NCBI RefSeq assembly: GCF_004799285.1 | Contig: NZ_SSND01000005.1 | Span: 221,041 to 285,040, forward strand | Direction: 5' to 3' | DNA from: Aliigemmobacter aestuarii | GTDB taxonomy: Bacteria > Pseudomonadota > Alphaproteobacteria > Rhodobacterales > Rhodobacteraceae | DNA length: 64,000 nt | Shown: one piece after another, positions 29,243-38,775 of the stretch | Position numbering within the stretch: the first letter of the stretch is position 1 | How the letters are laid out: each line of letters begins with the position of its first letter | The notes under the pieces: model-generated | Databases searched by the model: none | Seen by the model: the letters and a program-made list of their open reading frames with translations, nothing else | What the model was told of the DNA's origin: nothing | Made by a program: the position numbers and the translations under genes

Positions 29243-30427
29243 TCAAACGGCGGTGCCGGTGGCGTCGCCCAGCCCGGTGGACCGGGCCTTTGCAGCGGCG
29301 AGCGTGTCGCGCAGTTCGGCCTCCATCTTCTGCAGGTCGGCCTCGGCCGCGGCGCGCTTCTTCTTGCCCTCGTCGGCGATCTGAAGGCTTTCGTTGATCG
29401 TGGCGATCAGCGTCGCGTTGGCCTTCTTCACCGCCTCGATGTCGAAGACCCCGCGCTCCATCTCTTCGCGGACGATGCGATTGGTCTGCTGCAGGTTTTC
29501 CGCGTTCGAGGTCAGAAGTTCGTTGGTCAGGTCGTTTGCCGCCTTGATCGACGATGCCGCCTCGCGCGAACGCTGGATCGTGACCGCCTGCGCCAGCTGG
29601 GTTTCCCAAAGCGGCACGGTGTTGACGAGGGTCGAGTTGATCTTTGTCACCAGCGACTTGTCGTTTTCCTGCACAAGCCGGATCGACGGCAGCGACTGCA
29701 TCGTGACCTGGCGGGTCAGCTTCAGGTCGTGGATGCGGCGTTCCAGATCGTCGCGCGCGCCGCGCAGGTCGCGCAGCTCCTGCGCCTTCAGCACCTGTTC
29801 GTTTTCCGGCGCGGCGGCGACCTCGGCCTCTTTCGCGGGGATGACGGTGGCATCCACCTCTTTCAGCTTGGCCTCGCCCGCCGCGATGTAAAGCGCCAGT
29901 TCGTTGTAGAAATCCAGTGTCTTGGCATAGAGGACGTCCAGCGACTTGATGTCCTTCAGCAGCTTGTGTTCGTGCCCCAGAAGGTCTTCTGTCACGCGGT
30001 CGATCTGGCCCTGCACCTCTTCATAGCGGGCGACGAACTTGGCAAACGGGGCCGCGCGGCCCAAGAGCTTTTCCCACCACGAACGGGTGCGGCGCACATC
30101 CAGTTCCGAAACGGAAAACCCCCGGATCGACGACACGATGGTGCGCAGGCTGTCACCGGCGGGGCCCACGTCCTTGTTCTTCACATCCTGCAGCATCTGC
30201 TGGCTGATGACCTGCAATTCCGCCTGCGCCGACGACCCGAACGAGATGATCGACTGGGTGTTGCCCAGGTCGATCTCATCCATCCGGCTGCGGATGTCCT
30301 TGGCGACCGGGGCGGGCGCGGCTTCCAGCGGCACGATGGCGGTGCCCGGTTCGGGCAGGATGACGGCGGTGACGGCCTCGACTTCGGCAAGGGCCTGGGC
30401 GGCGGCGGTGCGGATGTTCTCGGTCAT
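29243..30427 (-). CDS. TelA-family toxic anion resistance protein
   Basis: 394 residues, largely alpha-helical with long coiled coils. The conserved TelA core is visible: RTRSWWEKLLGR, then LLGHEHKLLKDIKSLDVLYAKTLDFYNEL, and PSIRLVQENDKSLVTKI. TelA proteins are linked to tellurite and envelope stress but have no proven activity. GGGAG precedes the ATG. It follows the XpaC gene by 31 bases, the usual XpaC-TelA pairing. Confidence 0.9.
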   Translation of the reverse strand: MTENIRTAAAQALAEVEAVTAVILPEPGTAIVPLEAAPAPVAKDIRSRMDEIDLGNTQSIISFGSSAQAELQVISQQMLQDVKNKDVGPAGDSLRTIVSSIRGFSVSELDVRRTRSWWEKLLGRAAPFAKFVARYEEVQGQIDRVTEDLLGHEHKLLKDIKSLDVLYAKTLDFYNELALYIAAGEAKLKEVDATVIPAKEAEVAAAPENEQVLKAQELRDLRGARDDLERRIHDLKLTRQVTMQSLPSIRLVQENDKSLVTKINSTLVNTVPLWETQLAQAVTIQRSREAASSIKAANDLTNELLTSNAENLQQTNRIVREEMERGVFDIEAVKKANATLIATINESLQIADEGKKKRAAAEADLQKMEAELRDTLAAAKARSTGLGDATGTAV

Positions 30428-30458
30428 TCGGTAATCTCCCACTGTGTCGGGCGGCCGG

Positions 30459-31370
30459 TCATCGTGCCGGTGTTTCAAATTGAAGCCGTTCACGCAGAAC
30501 CTGGATCTCCACATCCAGATCGGCGTGGTTGTTTTCCAGAAGTGCCGTCGTCCGGCTGGCGAAGGTGGTTTCCAGATCGGTCAGCAGCGCCTCGTAATCG
30601 GCGCGCGCTTTGGCGTTGCGGTTGCGCGCGTAAAGGTCGGCGAACTTGGCCGTCGCGTCGCGCGCGCCCATCAGATAGACTGACAGATACTTTCGTGCCG
30701 CGGTCAGGTCGCCAGGATCGCCCTCGACCGTGCGGAACAGGCCGCGCGCGGTTTGCGCAAACCGTTCGACGCGCGCTTCCAGCGACCGGTCCCCCGCCCG
30801 CAGGATCGCGTCCTTCATCGCAGCCAAGTGTTTTTCCGCCTCGTCCACGGCACGGGCCACGCGGTCGGTCTGGAACTGGTCGACGCCTTCCATGCCCTTG
30901 TTCTGCAAGGGATCGGGGCCGAAGGACAAAAGGTGCAGGCCCGCGCCGATCACCCCGAAAAGTGCGGCGTAAAGCGGGCCTTCGCCGCCGCCGATGGTGC
31001 CCGCGGCAAGGCCGAGCCCGGTCAGCACCGATCCGAATATCTTGCGCGGAAAGGCCGGGCGGCGGGCCACGCGGCGGGCGTCATAGGCCTCGTGCGCAAG
31101 GATCCCCTCGCGCGTCAGCCATGCCGCCAGAAGCAGGAGCCCACCGGCCAGAAGTGACAGCACAAGCGTTGCGGGGTCGCCGCGAAACGCCCCGATCAGA
31201 AAGATCAGCGGCACGAAGAACAGCAGATTCGACCGGCTGCCCGCGCGGGTGCGGCGGCGTTCGTCATAGGGATTGCGGGGTGGCTGATCGCCGCTGCCCG
31301 GCGGGGCGGGGGGATGATTGCGCCGCGGGCCGCCATCGGGACTGTACTTTCCGCCGAACCGTTCCGCCAT
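30459..31370 (-). CDS. XpaC-family membrane protein
   Basis: 303 residues. A Pro/Arg-rich cytosolic start (about 1-40) precedes two to four membrane segments (LLFFVPLIFLIGAF, LVLSLLAGGLLLLAAWL, then GLAAGTIGG to HLLSF), and a long helical C-terminal part follows. Relatives are named for a 5-bromo-4-chloroindolyl phosphate hydrolysis phenotype and sit next to telA. GGGGG precedes the start. The stop of a 27-residue membrane peptide overlaps this start by one base. Confidence 0.82.
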   Translation of the reverse strand: MAERFGGKYSPDGGPRRNHPPAPPGSGDQPPRNPYDERRRTRAGSRSNLLFFVPLIFLIGAFRGDPATLVLSLLAGGLLLLAAWLTREGILAHEAYDARRVARRPAFPRKIFGSVLTGLGLAAGTIGGGEGPLYAALFGVIGAGLHLLSFGPDPLQNKGMEGVDQFQTDRVARAVDEAEKHLAAMKDAILRAGDRSLEARVERFAQTARGLFRTVEGDPGDLTAARKYLSVYLMGARDATAKFADLYARNRNAKARADYEALLTDLETTFASRTTALLENNHADLDVEIQVLRERLQFETPAR

Positions 31371-31453
31371 CACGAAGCCCCCAGCGTGCCGACATAGAAG
31401 ATCAGCGCCAGAAGTAGGAAATAGGCAATGGATTGCATCCCTTTTCCGGTCAT
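31370..31453 (-). CDS. 27-residue single-pass membrane peptide upstream of xpaC
   Basis: ATG at 31453 opens MTGKGMQSIAYFLLLALIFY followed by VGTLGAS and a TGA that overlaps the XpaC start as TGATG. GGGGAG sits 4 bases before the ATG. The middle is one clear membrane helix. The size resembles small membrane regulators such as KdpF, but no homology is claimed. It would be the first gene of the module and is missed by ordinary length cut-offs. Confidence 0.65.
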   Translation of the reverse strand: MTGKGMQSIAYFLLLALIFYVGTLGAS

Positions 31454-31596
31454 GTGCTCCCCGTCCGGCTGAACTGCCCCGTCCGGGGCCATGCGGCTTT
31501 TTTCGACTATAGGCCAAGGGTTGTTCCCTTGCCAGTACTCAGGCAGGCGGAAAATTGCCGCTGTCTTCCCCCTTGCCGGGCCGGGGTCGCGCGCAG

Positions 31597-33105
31597 TCAG
31601 CGGCCCTCGCGCGGGGGCTTGCCGCGTGGCTTGCCGCGGGGCGCGCCGGTGCCGCGCGTGCCGCCGGACGGCCCGGACCGGGGCGCGGCCCCGCCGGTCT
31701 TGCGCGGGGCGGATTTGGAGGTCGGTCTTTCGGTGGCTGGGGCGGTGGATCTGGGAGTGGATTTTGCGGCGGGTTTGGCCGCAGTGCGCGGCCTTGCCGT
31801 GCCCGAGGGTGCAGGCCTTGCCTTCGCGTCCGGTTTCGCCGCCGGTTTCGCCGCAGGGCGCGCGGGCCTTGAGGCGGGCTTGGTCGCTGCGGTCCGGTCC
31901 GCCGTGCGGTCATCCGTCCGGACGCCCGTGCGTTCGATCCGTTCGCCCCGTTCGCCCCGCTCGCCTTGCCGTTCGGTGCTGCGGGCGGGCCGCCCGGCGG
32001 GGTCTGCCCCGGCCTTGTCCCGGCGCGCGGGTCGTGCGCCGGACTTGGGCGTGATCGCCTTCGTCCAGGTTTCGGACAACTCGCGCAGGGCGGGGGAGGC
32101 GGCCGCCCCCCGTGTCGCCGTCCGGCTGCGGGTCGCGGGCTTGGCCGCGGCATGGGATGCGGACCCTGCCGACGACGTGGCCGGAGCCTTTCCCGTTCGG
32201 CTGCCGCCTGTGCCGGCTGAAGTTCTGGCTGCCGTTCTGGCGGCCGTTCCGGTCGCCGGTTTCGGCGCCGGGGCAGGGGCGCGCGCGCCGGACGTCGCCG
32301 TGCGGCGGGTGCGGGCCGGGGGGGCCGCCTCGTGTTCCTCGATCGACAGGCCCAGTTGATCCTTCAGGACGCGCGGACGCACTTCCTCGACCTCGCCGGG
32401 TTGCAGGTCGTTCAGGCGGAAGGGGCCATAGCTGATGCGGATCAGCCGGTTCACCGTCAGCCCGATTTCGGTCATGGCGCGGCGGATCTCGCGGTTCTTG
32501 CCCTCGCGCAGGCCCACCGTCAGCCAGGCATTCGCCCCCTGCAGCTTGTCCAGCACGACCTGCATCGGCTGGAACGTCTCGCCATCCGCGACGATGCCCT
32601 TGCGTAGGGGGTCCAGATCGGCATCGGTGGGGGTGCCCTTCACGCGGACCCGGTACTTGCGCAGCCAGCCGGTCGAGGGCAGTTCGAGGCGCCGCTTCAA
32701 CTCGCCGTCGTTGGTGAGGAGCAGCAGCCCTTCGGAATTGAGGTCGAGCCGCCCCACGCTCATTACCCGGGGCATTTCGGGGGGCAGGCTTTCGAACACC
32801 GTGGCCCGCCCCTTTTCATCGGCCTCCGATGTGACCAGCCCCTCGGGCTTGTAATAAAGCCAGAGCCGCGCGGGTTCGGGCGCGGCCAGCGGCTTGCCGT
32901 CGACGGTGATCTTGTCGCGCGGCGTCACGTTCAGCGCCGGGCTGTCGATGACCTTGCCATTGACCTTGACGAGGCCCGCCTCGATCATCCGTTCCGCCTC
33001 GCGGCGCGAGGCGACGCCCGACCGCGACATCACTTTGGCGATGCGTTCGCCCTCGGGCGCGGGGGTCGCGGGGGGTGCCTTGGCGGGGCTTGATTTCCGG
33101 GGCAT
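31597..33105 (-). CDS. rluB: 23S rRNA pseudouridine synthase (RluB/RsuA family) with long basic tail
   Basis: 502 residues. The N-terminal S4 domain is ERIAKVMSRSGVASRREAERMI. The catalytic Asp lies in VGRLDLNSEGLLLLTNDG. After about residue 260 the protein is a disordered tail of ~240 residues rich in Ala, Pro, Arg, Lys and Thr, with PAAKP-like repeats. The enzyme converts a uridine in 23S rRNA; RluB (U2605) is the nearest guess. The tail probably binds RNA. The start follows AAGG. Confidence 0.85.
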   Translation of the reverse strand: MPRKSSPAKAPPATPAPEGERIAKVMSRSGVASRREAERMIEAGLVKVNGKVIDSPALNVTPRDKITVDGKPLAAPEPARLWLYYKPEGLVTSEADEKGRATVFESLPPEMPRVMSVGRLDLNSEGLLLLTNDGELKRRLELPSTGWLRKYRVRVKGTPTDADLDPLRKGIVADGETFQPMQVVLDKLQGANAWLTVGLREGKNREIRRAMTEIGLTVNRLIRISYGPFRLNDLQPGEVEEVRPRVLKDQLGLSIEEHEAAPPARTRRTATSGARAPAPAPKPATGTAARTAARTSAGTGGSRTGKAPATSSAGSASHAAAKPATRSRTATRGAAASPALRELSETWTKAITPKSGARPARRDKAGADPAGRPARSTERQGERGERGERIERTGVRTDDRTADRTAATKPASRPARPAAKPAAKPDAKARPAPSGTARPRTAAKPAAKSTPRSTAPATERPTSKSAPRKTGGAAPRSGPSGGTRGTGAPRGKPRGKPPREGR

Positions 33106-33140
33106 GGGGGGCGACCTTCGCGCGAGAGGGGAAACGAGGG

Positions 33141-33192
33141 CCGGGGGTTTTGCACCCCCGGACCCCCTGCAGGGTATTTGGATCAGGTTGAA
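33141..33192 (-). repeat. Dispersed intergenic repeat, full-length copy
   Basis: On the minus strand it starts TTCAACCTGATCCAAATACC and continues CTGCAGGGGGTCCGGGGGTG, followed by a pairing CCCCCGG. It lies in the divergent gap between rluB and tadA. Confidence 0.75.
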
Positions 33193-33208
33193 GGCGCAAC
33201 GGGCAGCG

Positions 33209-33661
33209 ATGGAATTCCGGTCGTACATGGATCAGGCGCTGGACGAAGCGCGGGCGGCGGGCGCGCGCGGCGAGGTGCCGGTGGGCGCGGTAATCGTGGC
33301 GCCCGACGGCCGGGTGGTGGCGCGCGCGGGCAACCGGACGCGCGAACTGGCCGATCCGACCGCCCATGCCGAGGTGCTGGCGATCCGCGCGGCCTGTGCC
33401 GCCGCCGGGTCGGAACGGCTGCCGGGACACGACCTTTATGTGACGCTGGAACCCTGCCCGATGTGTGCCGCGGCGATTTCCTTCGCGCGGATCGCCCGGC
33501 TTTACTATGGCGCGGCGGACCCGAAATCGGGCGGCGTTGCGCAGGGCGCGCGTGTCTTTGCCCATCCGCAGTGCCACCATGTCCCCGAGGTCTATGACGG
33601 GATCGGAGGGGGCGAGGCGGAACGCTTGCTGAAGGGCTTTTTCGCCGGGCGGCGCGAGTGA
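33209..33661 (+). CDS. tadA: tRNA-specific adenosine deaminase
   Basis: 150 residues. It makes inosine at position 34 of tRNA-Arg(ACG). Zinc ligands and catalytic Glu are in HAEVLAI and PCPMCAAAI. YYGAADPKSGG and HHVPEVYDGIGGGE are the usual late motifs. The open frame starts far upstream, but ATG at 33209 precedes the conserved start. The symbol tadA is shared by an unrelated pilus ATPase name. Confidence 0.95.
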   Translation: MEFRSYMDQALDEARAAGARGEVPVGAVIVAPDGRVVARAGNRTRELADPTAHAEVLAIRAACAAAGSERLPGHDLYVTLEPCPMCAAAISFARIARLYYGAADPKSGGVAQGARVFAHPQCHHVPEVYDGIGGGEAERLLKGFFAGRRE

Positions 33662-33688
33662 CGGCATCACGCCGGCGCGGGGGAACGC

Positions 33689-34357
33689 CTAGACGCCCCA
33701 CCAGCGCAGGGTATTGGCCAGATGGTGCCGGATCGCCGCCACGGCGCGGTCGGCATCGCGGCGTTCCAGCGCGTCGATGATGGCCAGATGTTCGTCCATC
33801 GCGGGAACGATCCGGTCCGGCAGGAAGGAGCGCTGGTTCTGGATGATCGCGATCCGGTTGCGGTTGTCTTCATAAAGGCGTGCCGCCAGTGTCAGGCCTA
33901 TGCCTTCCGACAGGGCGTCGTGGAGCGACAGGTCGGTCAGGATCGCCCGGCGCTGGGTTTCGGGGGTGATCCCCGCCCTGGCCTCGTCTCGCAGGGCTTC
34001 ATGGGCGTCGCGCAGTTGTGACAGGGGCAGGGAGGCGCCGGTTTCGATGATGCGGCGCGCGCCCTCGCTGTCGAAGATGGCACGCAGTTCCAGACATTCG
34101 CGCGTCATTTCGGGTCCCGCGTCCATCACGACAATGCCGCGCTTCGGCAGGACCGAGACGACGCCCCCCGCCTCGGCCAGCTTGACCGCCTCACGCACTG
34201 CGGCAAGAGGCAGGCCCAGCATCTCGACCAGCATGGGGGTTGAAAGAAAGGCCCCGCTGCGGATGCGCCCGTCGCGAAGTGCCGCGATGAGCGAGTGATG
34301 CGCCTGAACCGCCAGCGTATCGCCCCCCGGCGCTGCCTGCTGCCTGTCTGCGTTCAA
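33689..34357 (-). CDS. GntR-family transcriptional regulator, FCD type
   Basis: 222 residues: a winged helix-turn-helix (LVEMLGLPLAAVREAVKLAEAGGVVSVLP region) and an FCD ligand domain with the metal-ligand pattern LSLHDAL, MDEHLAIIDAL and IRHHL. The TTG start has AAGGAGG five bases upstream. It diverges from the NCS1 transporter, which it probably controls in response to the transported compound. Confidence 0.88.
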   Translation of the reverse strand: MNADRQQAAPGGDTLAVQAHHSLIAALRDGRIRSGAFLSTPMLVEMLGLPLAAVREAVKLAEAGGVVSVLPKRGIVVMDAGPEMTRECLELRAIFDSEGARRIIETGASLPLSQLRDAHEALRDEARAGITPETQRRAILTDLSLHDALSEGIGLTLAARLYEDNRNRIAIIQNQRSFLPDRIVPAMDEHLAIIDALERRDADRAVAAIRHHLANTLRWWGV

Positions 34358-34459
34358 CGTTTCCTCCTTGCGGGCGTGTGGCCTGCGGACCTGACCGTGA
34401 TTATGCGGAAAACCCTGAAACTCCTATCCGGATTTTCGACGTATCAACGGCTGGAATAG

Positions 34460-34475
34460 TCTGTAACATTTCAGA
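34460..34475. promoter_or_regulatory. Possible operator between GntR gene and transporter
   Basis: TCTGTAACATTTCAGA has inverted TCTG/CAGA ends in an AT-richer patch of the 208-bp divergent region. It is a weak palindrome and only a guess. Confidence 0.25.
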
Positions 34476-34565
34476 TGACATAACAATAGGCAGGTCAGAA
34501 AACCTGTCACCTTGAACCGACTGTCGCGGCGAGGGACCGGGGCAGACCACAGGAGGAGGACACCG

Positions 34566-35990
34566 ATGCATTCGACAACCGCCGAGGGCGTGGAAATTTC
34601 CGAGGACGCATTGCGCCCTGTCACGGCACAGGAGAAATCCTGGGGCTGGTTTGCCATCTTCAACGTCTGGGCCAACGACATCCAGTCGCTGTTCGGCTAT
34701 TCGCTGGTGGCGTCCTTGTTCATCTCGTTCGGGGTGACAGGATGGACGGCCTTTGCCGCCCTTATCGCCGCCGGGCTGTTCGTGATGTACATGGTCAACC
34801 TGTCTGGCGCGCCCGGCGAACGCTACGGGATCCCCTATCCGGTGCTGGCGCGGGCCAGCATGGGCACCGAAGGGGCCAAGCTGCCCGCCGTGCTGCGCGC
34901 CGTCGTCGCGGTATTCTGGTACGGCGTGCAGGTCTATTTCGCATCCACGGCGCTTGCGCTTCTGATCCGGTCGCTGACCGGGATCACCGGCGGGCCCGAG
35001 GTCATGGGGCTGACGAGCGTGGACTGGATGTCCTTCGTTCTGGTCTGGGCCTTCCACATCGTCATCTTCTGGCGTGGCATGGGCTGGGTCGAGGGGTTCC
35101 TGAACTTTGCCGGTCCCTTCGTCTATGCCGTGATGATCGGGCTTGTGGTCGTGCTGTGGATCAAGTCCGACGGCCAGTTGCTGTCGCAGGCGCAAACCAT
35201 CTTTGCCAATCCCGATGCGACCTGGGGCACCGAGTTCAAGGGATTCATCGCCATCTTCGGAACGATGGTCGCCTATTTTGCCGCCGTGATGATCAACTTC
35301 AGCGACTTTTCGCGCTATGCCAAGGACAAGCCTGCGATGGTTCGGGGCAACCTGGCGGGGCTGCCGTTCAACATGATCCTGTTCTCGGCGCTGGCACTGC
35401 TGACCACGGCAGGGGCCGCGGTGGTCTATGGCGAGGCGCTGGTGAACCCGACCGAGATCGTGGAGCGGACGGACAGCGTCCTGCTGGCGGTCGTCGCTGC
35501 GATTACCTTCTTTGCCGCGACGGTGGGCATCAACCTGGTGGCCAATTTCATTCCGGCGGTCAACGGGATCGCCAACCTGTCGCCCTCAACCATCGGGTTC
35601 CGCAAGGCGGGGCTGATCACGTCGGGCTTTGCGCTGGTGATCGGCGGGTTCTGGACCGGGTTCATCAGCCAGTTTGGGATCAGCGGGTTCGTCAACACGC
35701 TTGGGGCGACCCTTGCGCCGATCTTCGGGATCATGATCGTGGATTACTATCTGATCCGTGGCCAGAAGCTGAAACTGGATGACCTGTATAACGAGGATCG
35801 CGGCACCTATCGCTATGGCAACGGCTGGAACGACCATGCGCTGGTGGCCTTCGGGATCGCGGCGGTCTTCTCGGTCGCCACGGTCTGGGTGCCGGCCCTT
35901 GGCCAACTGGAAGGTTATGGCTGGATCATCGGCGCGGTTCTGGGCGGGGTGATCTATCTTGTCCGCGCCAGGGGCAGGGTTCCCGTCTGA
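34566..35990 (+). CDS. NCS1-family nucleobase:cation symporter (hydantoin/uracil/allantoin type)
   Basis: 474 residues with about twelve membrane helices. The family signature is near the start: GWFAIFNVWANDIQSLFGYS, and GERYGIPYPVLARASMG follows TM2. It imports a nucleobase or hydantoin with Na+ or H+. AGGAGGAGG precedes the ATG. The divergent GntR gene suggests substrate control. Purine deaminase genes lie 10 kb away. Confidence 0.9.
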   Translation: MHSTTAEGVEISEDALRPVTAQEKSWGWFAIFNVWANDIQSLFGYSLVASLFISFGVTGWTAFAALIAAGLFVMYMVNLSGAPGERYGIPYPVLARASMGTEGAKLPAVLRAVVAVFWYGVQVYFASTALALLIRSLTGITGGPEVMGLTSVDWMSFVLVWAFHIVIFWRGMGWVEGFLNFAGPFVYAVMIGLVVVLWIKSDGQLLSQAQTIFANPDATWGTEFKGFIAIFGTMVAYFAAVMINFSDFSRYAKDKPAMVRGNLAGLPFNMILFSALALLTTAGAAVVYGEALVNPTEIVERTDSVLLAVVAAITFFAATVGINLVANFIPAVNGIANLSPSTIGFRKAGLITSGFALVIGGFWTGFISQFGISGFVNTLGATLAPIFGIMIVDYYLIRGQKLKLDDLYNEDRGTYRYGNGWNDHALVAFGIAAVFSVATVWVPALGQLEGYGWIIGAVLGGVIYLVRARGRVPV

Positions 35991-36045
35991 GCTTTCCCGG
36001 TCCGGTCCGGGGGCGGGTTGCCCCCGTGCCGGACCCTTTCCCCCT

Positions 36046-36080
36046 GGCCCCGACCGCGATCGCGCTCGGGGCCTTTTTTT
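36046..36080 (+). terminator. Rho-independent terminator after the NCS1 transporter
   Basis: GGCCCCGA (36046-36053) pairs with TCGGGGCC (36066-36073) and is followed by seven T. Confidence 0.9.
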
Positions 36081-36085
36081 GCGGA

Positions 36086-36781
36086 TCAGATCGTGATCGG
36101 TTCCATCACCTCGGGTTCGATCACCTGCACGCCGGGTTTCACGCCTGAACGCAGGGCATCGGCCGATTGTTCCAGCACCGGGAACGTGCGGTAGTGGCAG
36201 GGGATGATGGTGCGGAAGTTGAAATAGCGGTTCGCCGCGTAGGCCGCGCGCTTCATGTCCATCGTGAAATGCCCCCCCGCCGACAGGATGCCGATATCGG
36301 GCTGGTGCAGGTCGGCCATCCAGTCCATGTCGGCCATGATGTCGGTATCGCCCGAGACATAGATCGTGTGGTCCTCGCCCGCGATCATGAACCCCGCCTC
36401 GGAGCCCACTGCCACCGGCTTGCCGTCGATCTCGCGGGTGGAGGAATGGCAGGCGTTGACCATCGTCACCAGGGCCCCGTTCAGATCGACCGTACCGCCC
36501 TTGTTGAAACCGATGTTGTCCACGCCCGCCCGCGCCGGATGGGCGGCGACCAGATCGTAGATGCCGACCAGGGGAACGCCCAGTTCGGCCGCGATGGTCC
36601 AGGCATCGCCCGTATGATCGCCATGCCCGTGGGTCAGAAGGACATGCGTCGCCCCCCCGATCGCCTCGGCCCGGCGGGCGGCGGGAAACATCGGGTTTCC
36701 GGTCAGCCAGGGGTCGATCAGAAGGACTGCCTGTTCCACCTCGATCCGGAAGCCGGAATGGCCAAGCCATGTGATGTGCAT
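36086..36781 (-). CDS. Metallo-beta-lactamase-fold hydrolase (UPF0173 type)
   Basis: 231 residues. The zinc motif is THGHGDH with further ligands HSS, SGDTD and the CHY near the end. It starts MHITWLGHSGF as in the UPF0173 proteins. The reaction is unknown. AAGGAG precedes the ATG at 36781. Confidence 0.9.
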   Translation of the reverse strand: MHITWLGHSGFRIEVEQAVLLIDPWLTGNPMFPAARRAEAIGGATHVLLTHGHGDHTGDAWTIAAELGVPLVGIYDLVAAHPARAGVDNIGFNKGGTVDLNGALVTMVNACHSSTREIDGKPVAVGSEAGFMIAGEDHTIYVSGDTDIMADMDWMADLHQPDIGILSAGGHFTMDMKRAAYAANRYFNFRTIIPCHYRTFPVLEQSADALRSGVKPGVQVIEPEVMEPITI

Positions 36782-36975
36782 GCGTGTTCTCCTTTTTTCT
36801 TCTGTCATGCGTGCGCTGCTAACCTAGGTTGATGGCCGCCCCGTGTCACGCCGTGATCGCGCGGGGTGACGGCGCGGGCGCGCGCGGGTCGGCGGCCTGT
36901 CACCCTTGCAGCGCTGGTCGGTCGCGGATAAACGGGGCGTGACGAATTCACGGGTGCCAATTCAAGGGGGATCGC

Positions 36976-37263
36976 ATGTCGATCGACGTGGAAACCGCGC
37001 GGCGGGTGGCAAAGCTTGCCCGCATTCAGGTGGACGAATCCGATCTGGCCGCGCTTGCGGGCGAGCTGTCGGGCATCCTGACCTTCATGGAACAGCTGAA
37101 CGAGGTCGACGTGACCGGGGTTGAGCCGATGACCTCGGTTACGCCGATGCGGCTGAAGCGGCGCGCCGATGTGGTGACGGATGGCAACATCCAGGAAGCC
37201 GTGCTGAAGAACGCGCCGGAATCGCGCGAGGGCTTTTTCGTTGTGCCGAAGGTGGTGGAATGA
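36976..37263 (+). CDS. gatC: Aspartyl/glutamyl-tRNA amidotransferase subunit C
   Basis: 95 residues with the usual start [13 protein letters not shown] and end [20 protein letters not shown]... FFVVPKVVE. GatC holds GatA and GatB together in the complex that makes Gln-tRNA and Asn-tRNA. It overlaps gatA by 4 bases. Confidence 0.96.
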   Translation: MSIDVETARRVAKLARIQVDESDLAALAGELSGILTFMEQLNEVDVTGVEPMTSVTPMRLKRRADVVTDGNIQEAVLKNAPESREGFFVVPKVVE

Positions 37264-38738
37264 CCGCGAATACCTGGACGATCGCCGCCGCGCGCGACGC
37301 GCTGAAGAAGGGCGAGATCACCGCGACCGACCTGACGATGGCCTGCCTGACCGCGATGGACGCGGGCGATGCGCTTGGCGCCTATGTCCACAAGACACCC
37401 GAGATCGCGCTGGACCAGGCGCGGGCGGCCGATGCGCGGCTGGCGCAGGGCGACGCGCCCGCGATGTGCGGGATTCCCCTGGGTATCAAGGACCTGTTCT
37501 GCACGAAGGGCGTGCCCTCGCAGGCGGCGTCGAACATCCTGCGCGGGTTCCGGCCGGAATATGAATCCACCGTGACCACCCGGCTGTTCGAGGCCGGTGC
37601 GGTGATGCTGGGCAAGCTCAACATGGACGAATTCGCGATGGGTTCGTCGAACGAGACGTCGTGCTATGGCCCTGCGGTGAACCCCTGGCGGATCGACGAC
37701 CGCGAACTGACGCCGGGCGGATCGTCGGGCGGGTCGGCGGCTGCGGTTGCGGGTGATCTGTGCCTTGCCGCGACCGGCACCGATACCGGCGGTTCCATCC
37801 GCCAGCCCGCGGCCTTCACCGGGATCGTCGGGATCAAGCCGACCTATGGCCGGGTCAGCCGCTGGGGCATCGTGGCCTTTGCCTCGTCGCTGGATCAGGC
37901 CGGCCCGATGACGAAATCGGTGCGTGACGCAGCGATCATGCTGGGCGCGATGGCGGGCCACGACCCGAAGGATTCGACCAGCGCGGACATTCCCGTGCCG
38001 GATTTCGAGGCCGCCCTGACCGGCGACATCCGGGGCAAGAAGATCGGCATCCCGCGTGAATACCGCATCGACGGCATGCCCGCCGAGATCGACGCGCTCT
38101 GGCACCGGGGCGCCGAGATGCTGCGCGATGCGGGCGCCGAGATCGTCGACATCAGCCTGCCGCACACGAAATACGCGCTGCCTGCCTATTACGTCATCGC
38201 CCCTGCCGAGGCTTCGTCGAACCTCGCCCGTTATGACGGGGTGCGCTATGGCCACCGCGCCAAGCTCTCGCACGGCGACGGCGTGACCGAGATGTATGAA
38301 AAGACCCGCGCGGAAGGCTTCGGCCACGAGGTGCAGCGCCGCGTGATGATCGGGACCTATGTGCTGTCGGCGGGCTTCTACGACGCCTATTACAACCGTG
38401 CCCGCAAGGTGCGGGCGCTGATCAAGCGCGATTTCGAACAGGCCTTCGCCGCCGGGGTGGACGCGATCCTGACGCCTGCCACCCCCAGTGCGGCCTTCGG
38501 CCTGGGCGAGATGTCGCAGGCCGATCCGATCCAGATGTATCTGAACGACGTCTTCACGGTAACGGTGAACCTGGCCGGCCTGCCGGGCATCTCGGTGCCC
38601 GTGGGTCTTGACGGGCAGGGCCTGCCGCTGGGGCTGCAACTGATCGGCCGGCCCTGGGAAGAGGGTGATCTGCTGAATCACGCCTATGTGCTCGAACGGG
38701 CCGCCGGATTTGTGGCGAAGCCGCAGAAATGGTGGTAA
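37260..38738 (+). CDS. gatA: Aspartyl/glutamyl-tRNA amidotransferase subunit A
   Basis: 492 residues. The amidase signature [14 protein letters not shown] and [10 protein letters not shown] supply the Ser-cisSer-Lys triad (Lys in GIKDLF). It releases ammonia from glutamine for tRNA amidation. gatB is not in this window. Confidence 0.97.
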   Translation: MTANTWTIAAARDALKKGEITATDLTMACLTAMDAGDALGAYVHKTPEIALDQARAADARLAQGDAPAMCGIPLGIKDLFCTKGVPSQAASNILRGFRPEYESTVTTRLFEAGAVMLGKLNMDEFAMGSSNETSCYGPAVNPWRIDDRELTPGGSSGGSAAAVAGDLCLAATGTDTGGSIRQPAAFTGIVGIKPTYGRVSRWGIVAFASSLDQAGPMTKSVRDAAIMLGAMAGHDPKDSTSADIPVPDFEAALTGDIRGKKIGIPREYRIDGMPAEIDALWHRGAEMLRDAGAEIVDISLPHTKYALPAYYVIAPAEASSNLARYDGVRYGHRAKLSHGDGVTEMYEKTRAEGFGHEVQRRVMIGTYVLSAGFYDAYYNRARKVRALIKRDFEQAFAAGVDAILTPATPSAAFGLGEMSQADPIQMYLNDVFTVTVNLAGLPGISVPVGLDGQGLPLGLQLIGRPWEEGDLLNHAYVLERAAGFVAKPQKWW

Positions 38739-38775
38739 TCGCCCCGCTGTGATGCCGAAACCCGAGGTGTTTCCG

